From: Drosophila pseudoobscura
Taxonomy: Eukaryota > Arthropoda > Insecta > Diptera > Drosophilidae
DNA: 64,000 nt
Assembly: GCF_009870125.1 (NCBI RefSeq)
Contig: NC_046681.1
Location: forward strand, 6,523,001-6,587,000
Reading direction: 5' to 3'
The position numbers were made by a program, and so were the translations under genes. Numbering within the stretch: the first letter of the stretch is position 1; each line of letters starts with the position of its first letter. This document shows, one piece after another, positions 26,700 to 38,900 of the stretch. Under the pieces are notes generated by a model, which was given only the letters and a program-made list of their open reading frames with translations, did no database searches and was not told the origin of the DNA.

Positions 26700-29600
26700 T
26701 TAGAGGTACATTCCGTTGACCAGGAAATCCGCCTCCTGTGAGTAGGGCGTCTTTCCGCCCAGACGTCGAGCCCTTCGGCCCACTGTCCGCATCCGGCAGC
26801 CGATAAGAATGGCCAGGGCGGCAGTCACGAGCAGGCCGAACGTTAAGGAAAGCACAGCTCCGCCAGGACGCTCCGAGTGACCATCGTGATCGCGAAACTC
26901 CAGAGCCAGGTTCTCGTGGATCATCTTGTATTGCTCATGCACGGGCGAAGCAGGAACGGGCAGAGCGGGTACTTCCTGCTGCTGCTGTTGTGTTTGCTCG
27001 AGGGCCAGCTCTATGGGGTCCTTGGGGGTCTTTGATTTTACCTTTTTGTGCTTGCGTTGCTTCTGTGAACATAGCAGAACGTTAATTAGTTTAATGAAAG
27101 GTCAACAGTGTTACAATTTCTCACCTTCTTTGGAGCTTCTGTGGACTTTTCCTCCTCGTAATCATCATAGTCTTCGTCAGCTGCCGGTCCCTGGCTCTTG
27201 CCATGTGTGGGCGCTGCATTCAGGACAGGCAGCATAGCCTGCTGTTGGGCGGGCATACGTGGAGCCGACCCGTAGACATGGCTCTGTTTTTGAGGTGCCA
27301 TTGGAGCTGGTTGCGCCTGTACTTGCGGCCATACCGCACTCTGCTGCTGGACAGGGGATGCTTGCTGTGGCACTTGCTGTTGCTGCGGTGGCGACAAATA
27401 CATTCCGGAGCGCGGGAGTGACATCCCATACAAAGGGCCAGCCGCCAGAGCTTGATTATTGTCGTAGCCGGGCAATTGGAGCTGTGCTGAGTGCCCCTGA
27501 ACCTGAACCTGCCCCTGTGCCTGACCACTCGTCGCCTGCTGCAACTGGAGCCCCCCTTTATGACTGAATATGTGGCTCTGCTCATCTGCAAGAAAGTGGA
27601 ATCGTTTTGAGGAAGTCGAGAGTGTGTCTCCGGTTACGCACAGCTAATTGAATTAATTACGAGTGGCCGCAGAAACACAGGCTCACTCGTAAATTAATTT
27701 CGTGCGACGCTAGCTCCCATTACAAACAATGGAAACCGATGTGGACTTTGCAATTTTCCCAGAAAAAAACCCAACGCGTCCAGAGCAGAGGATGGGGAAC
27801 GGGCTGGTAGTGTAGGAGATCTTGGTTCATTGTGTGCTTCGAAGTCAATTTGCGGTTGTGTTGTGTGCTAATGCCACACGGCGAACAGGGTCCCTACCCA
27901 ACTCGGCTTACAGCGTTTCTGAATATTTATTTAAATATGATCTGTATCGGGCTCTTGTTTGCTTATATTTTCGCCACTGAAAGTTTCAAGTATTCGCAGA
28001 GTGGATGATTATTTAGATTCGAGACCAGTGCAGATAAGACCCATAACATATGGTATCTAATATTCTACTGATTGGCTAGACAGAAAGTATGAGTATTACC
28101 AGCAGAGGTGTAGTAGCATGAACCTTGTGGAAAAATAGACTTGGTGGTATTGGTAATTTTTCCTCGCTTACACAGAACGTCCACGTCCAGTGGGAAATTC
28201 AGTCAGTCAGTACAATTGAATTGAGGATTTTTTCCGATTGCATGCGGAAACGGAAGCCAACTTTGTTCTGAGCTCAATAACAGATTTGGTTTAATTGAAG
28301 ATACAAGAAAATTCAGAGCTATCAAATTAGAGATTATCATCCATTTTTCGATAATGTTCATTGTGTTAAATATTGTTAGAATGATGTGGTGATAAGGGGT
28401 ATTTCTTCTTCTTTTCCCACCTCTTAAACCCTATCTATACTGTCGATGTTTACCTGCATTCAACATCTCTCCCTGGGGTTGCGCCAGATGGACTTGCTGC
28501 TGTGGCTGTTGCTGAGGTAGTGGTTGCTGCCCATCGGCTATTATCTTGCGATTGGCCCAAGCGGCGGCATCCTCGCGATTGTTAACCATCGGTGGGGGTG
28601 GCGGAGGTGGTGGCGGTGGACCCAGAACTATAACATGTTGCTGCTGTTGCTGCTGCTGCTGTTGCGGCGACAGCAACTGCGGCTGTGTCTGTGGCTGCGA
28701 CTGCAACTGCTGAGCTGGAACCTGCAGCTGCTGCTGAATGGGCGGAACAGGTAGGTATTGCTGGACCATGGGCTTGACCGGATCCAGGTTGCTGCTCGTG
28801 GGCTTGGTGACCGGCGACGAAACGGTAATGCACTGAAACAACACACATTCAACACATTCCGGTGAAAGGGAAAGGGAGGCAGCTATGGGAGCGACTGGTG
28901 ACTTACTTCCGGTCCCTCGTCGCTGCCATCTTCGCACTGGGGTATGCCGTCACAGGCGTTGTAGACAGCGATGCATTCGCCCGAGTGGCAAGTGAACTGG
29001 AAGCGACCACAATGGTTGATGGGAGCTAGAATGGAAATGGAATGCTCGTCAGTCTCTCGTTTGAATTGCTGAAAGTAAATTCATCTACAACGAACCACTT
29101 TGGACCGGGGCCACCGCCGGCTGAGCCACACCCGATGTGGGGGCAGAGGCCGTGGCAGCTGCAGTCGCAGCCGCAGCCGCTGCCGTGGATACCGCTGGCT
29201 TGTCCCGCGCTTCCGGCTTAAGCTTGAGGTTGCTGAGCTCCCACTCCTGCTGCGAGATATTGTTGCTGGGAATGTGCGGCAGCTGGGGTCGTGGGGTGCT
29301 GGCCACGTCGGCGGGCGCGGCCTGGGGCTGGGGCGTCAGCACGGCACTCGTGTAGTTCGCGTGCCGCGTGAACTTGCAGTGGAAGTTCTCTGGCGGACCG
29401 CACTCGAACAGGTAGCAGTAGCCACCGGCTTTCCGCTCGAAGATGTACACGTCGCAGGCGTCCGTCTCGCAGCACAGCCGCTCGCACTCCTCAATGGTGT
29501 CCAGCTCGAGGCCCTGCAAGTACTTGCCCCCGATCGCCTGGGACTCCCCGGTGCGGATTATCGTGTTCTTGTGGACATCAAAGTGGCCTGCGAATCAAGT

Positions 29601-29793
29601 AGACGAATGAGTCTCTAAGTGGCTTGTACCCTCTAAGCGCCTCACCTATGCACACCTCCAAGTCCATTCGCTTGGCCAGACGGTGCTCAAACGGAGAGGA
29701 CTGGGGCGGATTCACATACTCCGTTGCCTGCACTGCGACGAGCAGCAGTGGCAGCGGGAGCAGCAGCGCAGCCAGCGGCAGATTGGAAAACAT
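26700..29793 (-). CDS. MANSC + LDLa type I membrane protein (6 coding exons)
   Basis: On the minus strand, exons 29646-29793, 29099-29587, 28907-29025, 28454-28832, 27125-27585 and 26700-27062 join to 652 codons. A signal peptide (MFSNLPLAALLLPLPLLLVAVQA) is followed by a MANSC/MANEC seven-Cys domain (about residues 47-110; ECERLCCETDAC, GGYCYLFECG). Next is one LDLa repeat (CGRFQFTC, CIAVYNACDGIPQC, DGSDEGPE-C), whose last Cys lies across an intron. A long Pro/Gln-rich region with polyproline and polyglutamine runs follows, then an acidic patch (DEDYDDYEEE), a transmembrane helix near 598-622 and a short basic tail. MANSC plus LDLa recalls vertebrate LRP11-type receptors. D. melanogaster CG6739 may be the orthologue (memory, unchecked). 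The donor at 29098 (GTGGTT) is weak but is the only one keeping the LDLa frame. Confidence 0.88.
27586..28453 (-). other. 0.87 kb intron of the MANSC/LDLa gene
   Basis: The donor is GTAAAC next to 28454 and the acceptor TTGCAG next to 27585. It separates the polyproline exon from the second Gln-rich exon. I see no embedded gene. Confidence 0.65.
28572..28700 (-). repeat. Coding polyproline and CAG (polyglutamine) runs
   Basis: An in-frame run of ten prolines and a nine-glutamine run lie in the fourth coding exon of the MANSC/LDLa gene. These tracts likely vary in length. Confidence 0.8.
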
Positions 29794-32700
29794 TTGAAAG
29801 GCGTAACGTAACAGATACGATCCCCCGATTAGCAATTGGCGATTAGCGTTTAGCGACTACCGATCCACGATCGATGATCAGCGATGATGATGATGGCTGT
29901 GGTTAGCCAGCTAACCAAAACCAATGGTTTCTTCTACCGTCACGCTGGCTGATGGGGCAGGCAATGGCTAATGGCTCTTTTTGGGGCGGATGGTGGTCAC
30001 AGTTCACTGGTGGGGAGGGGGAGGAGCGCAGAGGCTGTTCGGGGGCTTGGCGTGTTTACAAAATTTCTCGCTTATTGATTTTTGCGTTTTGCCCAATATG
30101 CGCGGATTTTCACTAGCAGCTGCTTCCACCTCGACACTCAAACGAGCAGAAATTTAGTAATTACACGAGTCTTCACTGCTTCCGTGGCTTTTTTCTTGTG
30201 GTTTCGAAACGATTTTTGAAAACGAAACAAAAATACTGCATTCAGCTGAAATGTAAACCAATGGAAAGTCCCAAGTAAATTGCTGACTTTCCCTTCGGGG
30301 TGAACTGCAACACAACCCTTAGTCGAGGAAAGCTTTGGGGCACTTGAAAACAGCTGTTGGGGTGGGTTTTATCGATAATTTCGGTGGATTTTCCCGTGAA
30401 GAGAGGGAGGGAGCTTGCACAGAAGCTATAGCGTTACCGAACGATGGAAAGCTCACTCTCTCCTTTCCAGTCACCATACCATATGGTGCAGCTTTTAATC
30501 ACAACCTTGCAGAGCTTGTAACGTATCCGTATCCTGCCAATTTGGCACAACAATGACAATTCGGGATGTCGGCTCTTCCCTTCTCTCTGGGACTGACTTT
30601 AAAACAGTTTTTTCGCTTGGCAAACATTTCTCAGCAATGAAAATCGATAGAAAGCTCTGACTGTTCTTTTTCCTGGAGGGAGTCTTTAATAATTGAGCAT
30701 TGGTTAAGGGTTAGGTGAGGAATAATGTCGGGTATGGATATATTTCATGCTATACTATAAGCCCATTAAAGCCATTAAAAAGATGGCACCAAATGGCTAT
30801 CTTTGGCTAGTCCTAGAGCACATATCAAACCCATCTCCAGGGGGGCCTTTTAACTGATTTAAATCGAGTCCTAGACTATCATTGCAACTATATATCCGGG
30901 ACCTCTCATCTGCACAGCTTGACAGTGCACTCTCAGTGCTTTGCTCTCTGGGCAAAGCCGGCGCATGCGCAGGGTCTCCTGGTATCTTTAAAGCGGTCAA
31001 CGGAAACTTGAAAATGTTAATGAAAATAAAGAGTGTCTGCCACAATCGCGCACACCGCCATGCACGTGCACCCCGTTGCCTATTAAAAACACCCGAGCGA
31101 GCATTGCACAAAAGCCCAAGAAAGGCAAATGCAAAAACAGCGAGCACCCAGCGCCAGGGGCAGTGCCAACCCCCGTTAGGAAAAGCGGTGGCAGAGGGAG
31201 CGGAGAAAAAAGCATTTGGAGCCATAAAGTGGGCAAAACAGTGGAGTCTGGTAGCAACAACAAAAAAAATGGGCTTCATTGCATACTTCTCGGAGCCGCG
31301 TCACCCTAGCTAGTCAAGAGGGCGTGTGAGAAACGCCCCTTATATACCCGTACAGTGCGCACTTGAACCAGTCCAGCCTAATGCGATCGAGTGATAGTTT
31401 GGGATATCTGTATTTACAAATTGAAATTGAACTTTTCCTAAAGTCTATATTGGATCTTAGAACTCTTCCTTGCTTCGGTCGCATTTCCAGCTCATCTCTT
31501 CGAGGATGTACTGTAAGCGCTTTCACATATCCACTTTGTCCGTGCTGTTGCAAGAGTGCACACATACATTTGTGCATTCTACCATGCACAGGCTGCAGTC
31601 ATTACCATTGCGACCTTTTCGTACCCTCAAGTTGGATGTACTATTTCTTCCTGTAGATGAATCTCCAGCACCCTCTTCTTTGATGGCTATATTTTATGGT
31701 GTACCGCGTGTACCCTTGCTACCCCTGCAGGAGATTTGTTTAGGGGGTATCACAGCAGCACCGCTTAAATTGCATCTTCTGTGCAGGCTCTGTTTTGCTC
31801 CCTGCCCCCGGCCATGGTAATGCTTTTAATGAAGGACAAAGAAGCAGGGCGGAGTGGGGGCCTGGGGTGGCGGAGGGCGTGGCACATTAGGGGTGTTTGG
31901 ACGGTGATTACATCCACCTAAAAAGTGATTTGCATTTATTTTTAGCACCCAACTGTATTCCCTTATGGCACTGCTCTTCGAGCGAGCAACCATCGATGTT
32001 CCTTTGAATCGGTACTGTTCTGCACTATAAAAGAACATGTTTCGAAGCGAAGAAAAGTTTCTGTCTGGCCACACAACTATTTCGAGAATTTCTTCCATGT
32101 CTCGACATTTTTCCCAGAAAAGTTCATGAGTTTGCATGACTTGTGGGAGTTTGCGCCTTTCCTTGAATGAGGGTTATTGACACAAACAAATGTACAGTGC
32201 ATTGTCTCCATACATTCCCTACAAGTACATTCTACATACATATTGTATGTATTTGTGTGCTGCACATAAATATTTGACAAGCTATGCCCGCATAAAAATG
32301 CTAGAATAAATTGAAATGATTTTTGAAATTGCTGAGTTCCTTCCAACTTTTTAAAGGCCATATTTTAGATATCCAGAAAAAAGCACATTACATACTCGTA
32401 CATATATCCTCACATCTCCCTGTTAAAGTTTGAGCCGCCTAAAATTTATCCGCGCCCTACGAGAAACTTATACGGCCATGCCACAGACGTCGAGACGCCG
32501 CGGCCGCGTCGAAAGTTCAATAACATTGAAGAGGGGACAGAAGAAAGAAATTTATAGAATCCCCATCGTAGGCCCCCGCCCCGCCAGCCACCTGGCAGGA
32601 CTCGTAAAGCATTTCGGACAAAAAGGACATGTGCACGTGCAACCTCAAAAAGCTCGTAAATTTTTCCCCATTTAACGAAATGGAAATTCTACCAGACGCG

Positions 32701-35500
32701 CCACAAGGAGGAGAGGAGTGAGCGGGAATATGGAGGAGAATGGCGTCTGGGATGGATGTGGATGTGAATGACTGACAGGTGGGGCCCTCGCCCTCCGTTG
32801 CCAGGTGCGTTATCAGTCAGACTCGTCTCGTGGTTGGTTTCGGCCTTGCCTCTACAGAACTTGTTCCATTTTTTTAGCCAGAAAATTTATATTTCTTCTT
32901 TGGCTTAATTCATCCAAGCCGCTCATTAATATGGTACCAAAAAGCTCAACGACAAACACTCTGAATGAATGAATGCTGCGGCTTCTCCCTACCAAAACCA
33001 AAGCAAAGCCAAAAGCACAACAAATCCACAAAGAAGATACATCAGTTGAGGTTACACTAAGGAGAGGCTCTGAAGCAAGCATTTTTATTTATGGAAACGA
33101 AATGTTTTCAACTCGGAGTTGGGAACCGAACCAAACGAAACCCCTTTACATTTCATGCGACACTTGCCTCTGCCTGGCCTTAAACTGCCCATTGGGCCGG
33201 GCCTAAGTTTGGCCTAAGACTTGCTGGCCAACAGTAACTTTAATTAAAAAAGCAATAGTCAAGTTTATTGAAAGAAAGAAGCATAAAAGTTGGGCTCATT
33301 TGCATAATAAAGGTAAGGAAAGACCTTGGAAAGATACTAGAAGAGCCGTTGGGCAGAACAGAAAGCAGCAACAGCAGCCCGATCTTCCGTAGAGCAACTA
33401 TTTAAGTACCTCTACTAAGCAGATCAAGATACATACACTTAGAAGGGAATTCCTTGTTCTGGGCAGCGCTCAAAATATGATCCATGTGGGAATACTAATA
33501 CTAGTTTTTCATTTAATACATTTCTGTGTATTCTCGTATTCCTAGATGAAGAACAAAGGCCGTAATAACCTTTCTTCATTAGGAATGAACACACTTCTCT
33601 CACACCTTGGTCCAAAAAGGCGTTTAGCCAAGCCCCTGAAAAAAAACACTGCACTGATGAACTGTTGGCGCGAGAAGTCATTAATTATATGAAAAAATAA
33701 AAATAAAATAAAAGAGAAGAAAACTTTCAAATGCTCAGACAGCGTCGCGACTGCCGAACCAATTCTTGGAGCTATTGCCATTGCCGCCGGGGAAGGGGAA
33801 TTGGCCTAGACAGACGAGTGGGGGCCTGGGGGTTGCCCAAATTGAATTAATGGTTAGCATAAAGGCGAATTTTTCGTACCAGAGGCAAAGCGTCAAGGAA
33901 CCCTCAAGTGTCAGATATTACGGGGGACGGCGGGAGCAGAGACTGTTTAACCACACAATAAATGCGCAACAAGGGGCCATAAACATGGCTGAGAGCATAA
34001 GAAATTGACTTTGGTGGGGATAGGGATAGGGTGTGTGCAGATAGATGCTGATGGTGTCTCCAGATGAACTCTTGAACTTGGCAGCAGCCCGAGTTCAATG
34101 ATTTGGCCAAAGCCAATCCCGAACGCAGGCGAACGCATGAAAAGGGTCAGAGGCTTTTCGCAGTTCATCATTGTTTTTGCAGGTTGTAGGATTATATGGC
34201 TACTCAATAAACCATAAAGAGTTCATAATAAAAAGAGGTTGAATTAGATATTAAATTTAAAGTGAAAGAGTTGCAACGAAGAGTCTTGGAAAGGTAATTA
34301 AGACGGTAACGTGTTCTGCCCGAGACATTGTCAAAGCCCAACATCCGCTCTGCTTCTCAAATATTTATTTATTGATTTTCTTAAATGTTTCTTGTTCAAC
34401 TTAACTTTTTCCCTCTCTGACAGACGCCTGTCACATCTAGATGGATCCACTCCCCCTCCAATCCCCTCCGAGAGCTTAATTGACAGCTGAATGTTGGCTA
34501 ACAGTGCACTTGTGCGCTCCGCCGCTGTTAGGGTGTTTATTCTCCTGCTGCTGTTGCTCTCTCTGCTGCTGGCTGCTGTCGGAAGCACTCTCTGTTCTGT
34601 TTTCAAGTTTACGGTCACTCGCACTCGCAGTGCACTGAGCTTCTAGCCCCCCACATTCCCGCATCCAATAAAGGATATATTCAAAATGAGGTAGAACTCA
34701 GGTTGAATGGAAGGAACCAACAAATCTTAGTATAGAACACAATCTTCGTTGCCTGCGATAACTTCCCACTTATATAGAAGCACATGGGCAGAGATTGTAT
34801 AGAATTTCGCCGAACCTTAGCTTAGATTTGTCCTGCACCAGATCGTATTGTTTTTAAAACAACTTGCTTATTAGTAAGCGAATATTAGTACGGATACTTC
34901 AGCGTCCAGCTGGGGGGTCGGGGCTATAATCGAAATCACTGGGAATAACTCTGGCGGTGCATTCGCAGCGACAACACGAGGCCTTGGGTCGTTTCCGGCT
35001 AGTAATACCGCATCCCGCACCACAATTTGTTAAAATGAAGTAAGACTTCTTTATAAATAGGGAACTTTCGAATGCTGTTATGTGTTTCATTTATTATTTT
35101 TTAATTTCTCATAGAGCAACTCTTCTATTTATTTATTTCTAGTTGGTCCCAAGACCCCAAGACCAAATTTTATTGAGGCCGGACTTCACACGAGCTCCCG
35201 GCGAAGACAGCATTGTGGAAGGTGGCTGTGAAAATCAATGTGTGTTACCAAAGCTGATTGGCAAGTCAATAAATCTACAGATCTCGAGTCCCCCAAGGCT
35301 CCCAGCTTTACTTTGTCTACCGAAACCATTAAACCCAAACAACAAAAAAAAACAAAAGCGAGACAATCGAATTATATGTATGTCAGAAGCTATCCAGTAG
35401 AACCATCGGAGCCCATCATGTGGGCCGGTCATCCGCTTCTACTAGCCACGCTCCACTCATCATTAATCGCTCCACGGTCGGCCCTCCACTCAGCGCGTTC
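29794..35500. other. Upstream region of the MANSC/LDLa gene; no coding sequence supported
   Basis: A DRE core TATCGATA at 30370-30377, about 580 bp upstream of the minus-strand start codon, is a plausible promoter element. The remaining sequence to about 35.5 kb has only short unsupported open frames and AT-rich stretches. Confidence 0.45.
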
Positions 35501-35930
35501 GGCCCATTGAACGCCGGCAGTCGCCCCGAGCAGCGAGCTTTCTGGTTCTCTCGCGCGCTGTTACTCTCGCAGCGATGTTGGGCAGCTGTCTTGCGTGTGT
35601 ATCCGCCAGATACTTTTCCGTTTGCAGTTTTAGTCTTTCACCACCGGCCGCGCGCGCTACACTTGAACTGCCACCTCCGTTCCGAAAGCTCCCGAGCTCC
35701 ACGCTCGCCGCCTCATAAACAAACAGTTAGACAAACTCTCTGCGTCCCGCGTGTGCGTGTGTGTGAGTGCTTGCTGCTCGCTACTTGCGTTTTGTTGCTG
35801 CCACACGGTCGCCCTCATTGTGCTCTGGTGCAAATGAAAATTTCATTGAGCAGAAAGTCGAAACAGCGGAAAAGTGGAAAAGCCTAAAGCGGCAGCGGCT
35901 ACAGCGGCTACAGCGGCAGAAGAAAACAAA
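35501..35930 (+). other. Candidate 5' UTR exon of the PPP1R14 gene
   Basis: A GC-rich, CG-containing block unlike its AT-rich surroundings, ending in short CAGCGGCTA repeats and a possible donor (AACAAA then GTAAAG at 35931). It looks like fly 5' leader sequence. The next clear plus-strand acceptor in front of a coding exon is at 44779, which would make an 8.8 kb intron. No direct link is visible. Confidence 0.3.
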
Positions 35931-38900
35931 GTAAAGATCTCCTCAAGTGAAATTTCTGACTGATGAAAATTGAAAACAGCAATTCAATCGAATTTCAAAA
36001 TAGACTAGGCCATAACGATCGCTGGAGCATTGCCAAAAAGTAAATTTTATTATCATATTAGCGAATATTTGTGCTTTAATATCCCGAATTGTGGCGTATA
36101 TGTATTTATCGGTAGAATAAACTTTGGCAAATGTGGTACAATTATAAAAATTTCCCTGCTCCACAGAGGCTGTGCTGCCAGACGAGAACCGGAAAATAGC
36201 TATACCTTTTTTTGTTCTGCTCATACTCGTACTCGTCCACGAGTCTGCCTGGTTGGCTGGCCAGTCGAGTGGATCTCAGCCGGTCAAGCGTCCAGGAGAA
36301 GCGTGCTTGTCACAGCCACCTGCTGTATCCCAGTCCCAGTCCCAGTCTCAGGTCCCATCCCGTCCAAACATTCAGGCACAGAGGCCTAGGCCGCCAGCAG
36401 AAAGCAGCCAGCAGCCAGCGGTGTGTGCGTGTTGAGCTGTGGAATTTTATGCAGCGGTTGCTGCCTCGTTTATTATTAACGTTTTTATTTTCTGTTTTTC
36501 TACGATATTTACAACTTCATATGTGGGACTTTTATTGGCAGCGAAGGGTGGTCTGTGCGGCGGCGGCTGCTGTTGCTGTTGCCGCTTCTGGCCACGCACT
36601 CAGCGGAACGTAACGAAACGCAACTGCGCTTCACGCTTCCACTCCCCAGGTCTCAGCCGCGGGGCTGGGGCTGGGGCAGAACATGCTTCAATTGCTATTA
36701 GCATCGGCCAGACGGAGATTCCGTGTTGGCCAGCAAATCAAATGCAGCAATGTCCGAAGATATCGAAATACTCGTAGGAGGAAGGGGCAGAGCGAAGACC
36801 GGCTGTGGAGTACAAACTCTTCGCTGAATGAACATCCTTTGTCGTGCCTTGGTAACATCTTCTGGGAAGAGAAGCAGCTTGAACGAGTGTGTAATTCTGT
36901 TTAATTGACTTTTTATCAGTCGCAGACTCGCTTTGCGATGCCACACACATATGTATGTATATGTATCCAGATATATGTGTACATACGCGTACTCCTTAAC
37001 GAAATTTTCGCCCAAGTATGTCGACAGCTGTGGTTTCTTCGTGTTGTGTCTGCTGTGTTTTGTAACCTGGTTTTATTCGCAGTCATAACATTTTGCGCCG
37101 CTTGTGTCTAATCACTGTGCAGTGCCAGCAAAAACACAAGCCGCACAAGATACAGATATGTACAGATACGAGATACATTGAGTATTGGACACACGACGCT
37201 TGATTCTGACATGTTTGCATATTTCTCTTTTTTGCCTTTGTCTTCTCAATCGATATGTTTACAGGGTGCTGAGTGCTGTGGGGCCGGGAACAAGGGGTCA
37301 ATGTTGCAGCTGCAGCGATTCACAAACAGATACAGACACCGATAGAGATAGAGATACGTACTAGTATATTAAGCGCCTAACGCACGTTCTGCGGGCGTAT
37401 CTCTGGGAGTCTCTACCCCCTCGCCATCGGCTTTGACCTCATCTGTGGTTCTATTGTTCGGCCCGACTCGACTCGACTCGAGACATTCCCGAAATCAATT
37501 TAAAGATACAGCTTTATTTATACGTTTACTTGTTGAAATCCAGCTGGCTGATACTGATTGGCCGATTCAGATAAACGCCTTGTGTTCTTCGGGTCTGCCC
37601 TGAAGGCCTCCACAAGAAGTTTCCCCATTTCGAGAATAGATGATGCTTTGAACTTGAACCTAACAAATGGTTAAACGGTCATAAATAATGTCTGAATCCA
37701 AACACGCTGAAACGCTTTGAACATTCAAAAACATCCTGTGGAGACCAGAAATAGCCTACGAAAAACAAACAAGACGAATTCGAGCGAAAAACATCATCCA
37801 AAAAGCAAACGTAACTTCCTAAATGTCTCTTTCTGGCGATTTCGTCAAACAGATTAATAAGCAATTTTCGTTGTGTGCTCGCTCTGTTCTCTTGACGGGT
37901 TTCGGGGTTCTGGGTTTTTTAGGTAGAAGACGACGTGTTTGGCATTAATGTTATCTGCAGACACGGAGTTGTATCTGCCAACGGAAGTCTTCGAGTATTA
38001 TACGCTCGTTCAAAAATGAAGAGTAACGGACGACTTGTATGATTGGCAAATGAGGGATACAGCAGGTAAGAAGAGATATGCAGATATTTTGGCCAGGTTC
38101 TTTGTGATTGGAGTCGCTGGGAGTGTCCAATTTGATATGCACTTCGAGCCATTGGAATGAATTGATTTATTTCTGAAACTAATGCTGATAAATGATTGTT
38201 ACCTTGAGTGGCTGAAAAGCCAATTTGAATTACTATTAATGCACAATTAGAGGAGGAACATAGAGGAATTAGAGGAGTTCATAGTCGTATATTTTGCTAT
38301 ATGCTATTCAAAATATATGCACAATTTTCGGGCGTCTTTTCTTCCTCAAAGGAATGCTTTTTTTCTAGAAATTTTCTGAAAATAAGTTAAGTATGTGTAA
38401 ACCATTATGAATCACTATAGAGAGCACATTTCATTGAACTCTAACCCAGTGCCGACAGCTGGCAATGAACGTGGACATGCACAGAGGCTGTCTGCAGCTA
38501 TAAAACTGCAGTTGTAAACACAATTTATACATAGTATATATACAGAGTATGTCTGCATGCAGTACTTGTATCGATAGAGGGGGAGGGAGCCTGGTGTCAA
38601 TGCTCGCTGCTCGTTCAATCTTTCCGCGTTGTCCAGAATCGCTGTTATACGAGGTCTGTGTTATGTACGAGGCATGTATGTGATTCGTGGCAATCATAAA
38701 TAAGTTCACAACGAGGGAATAAGCAGTGGGACCTCCAGTCCTCGTGATTTCACCCATCCACCTGCCTGTGGCGTGTTTCTATTGTGCCTAGTGGTGGATT
38801 TATCATTGCTCTGGTTATTTTTAGATATTTATCTATTGACACGCAGGGACATGGGAATGTTCATGTTCATTTGATGATTGCTCCTTTCCATCACATAATT

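Noticed and set aside
35420-35887. 155-codon plus-strand frame
   Set aside because: The composition follows a GC-rich leader-like block; no domain or conserved pattern. I treat it as a candidate untranslated exon instead.
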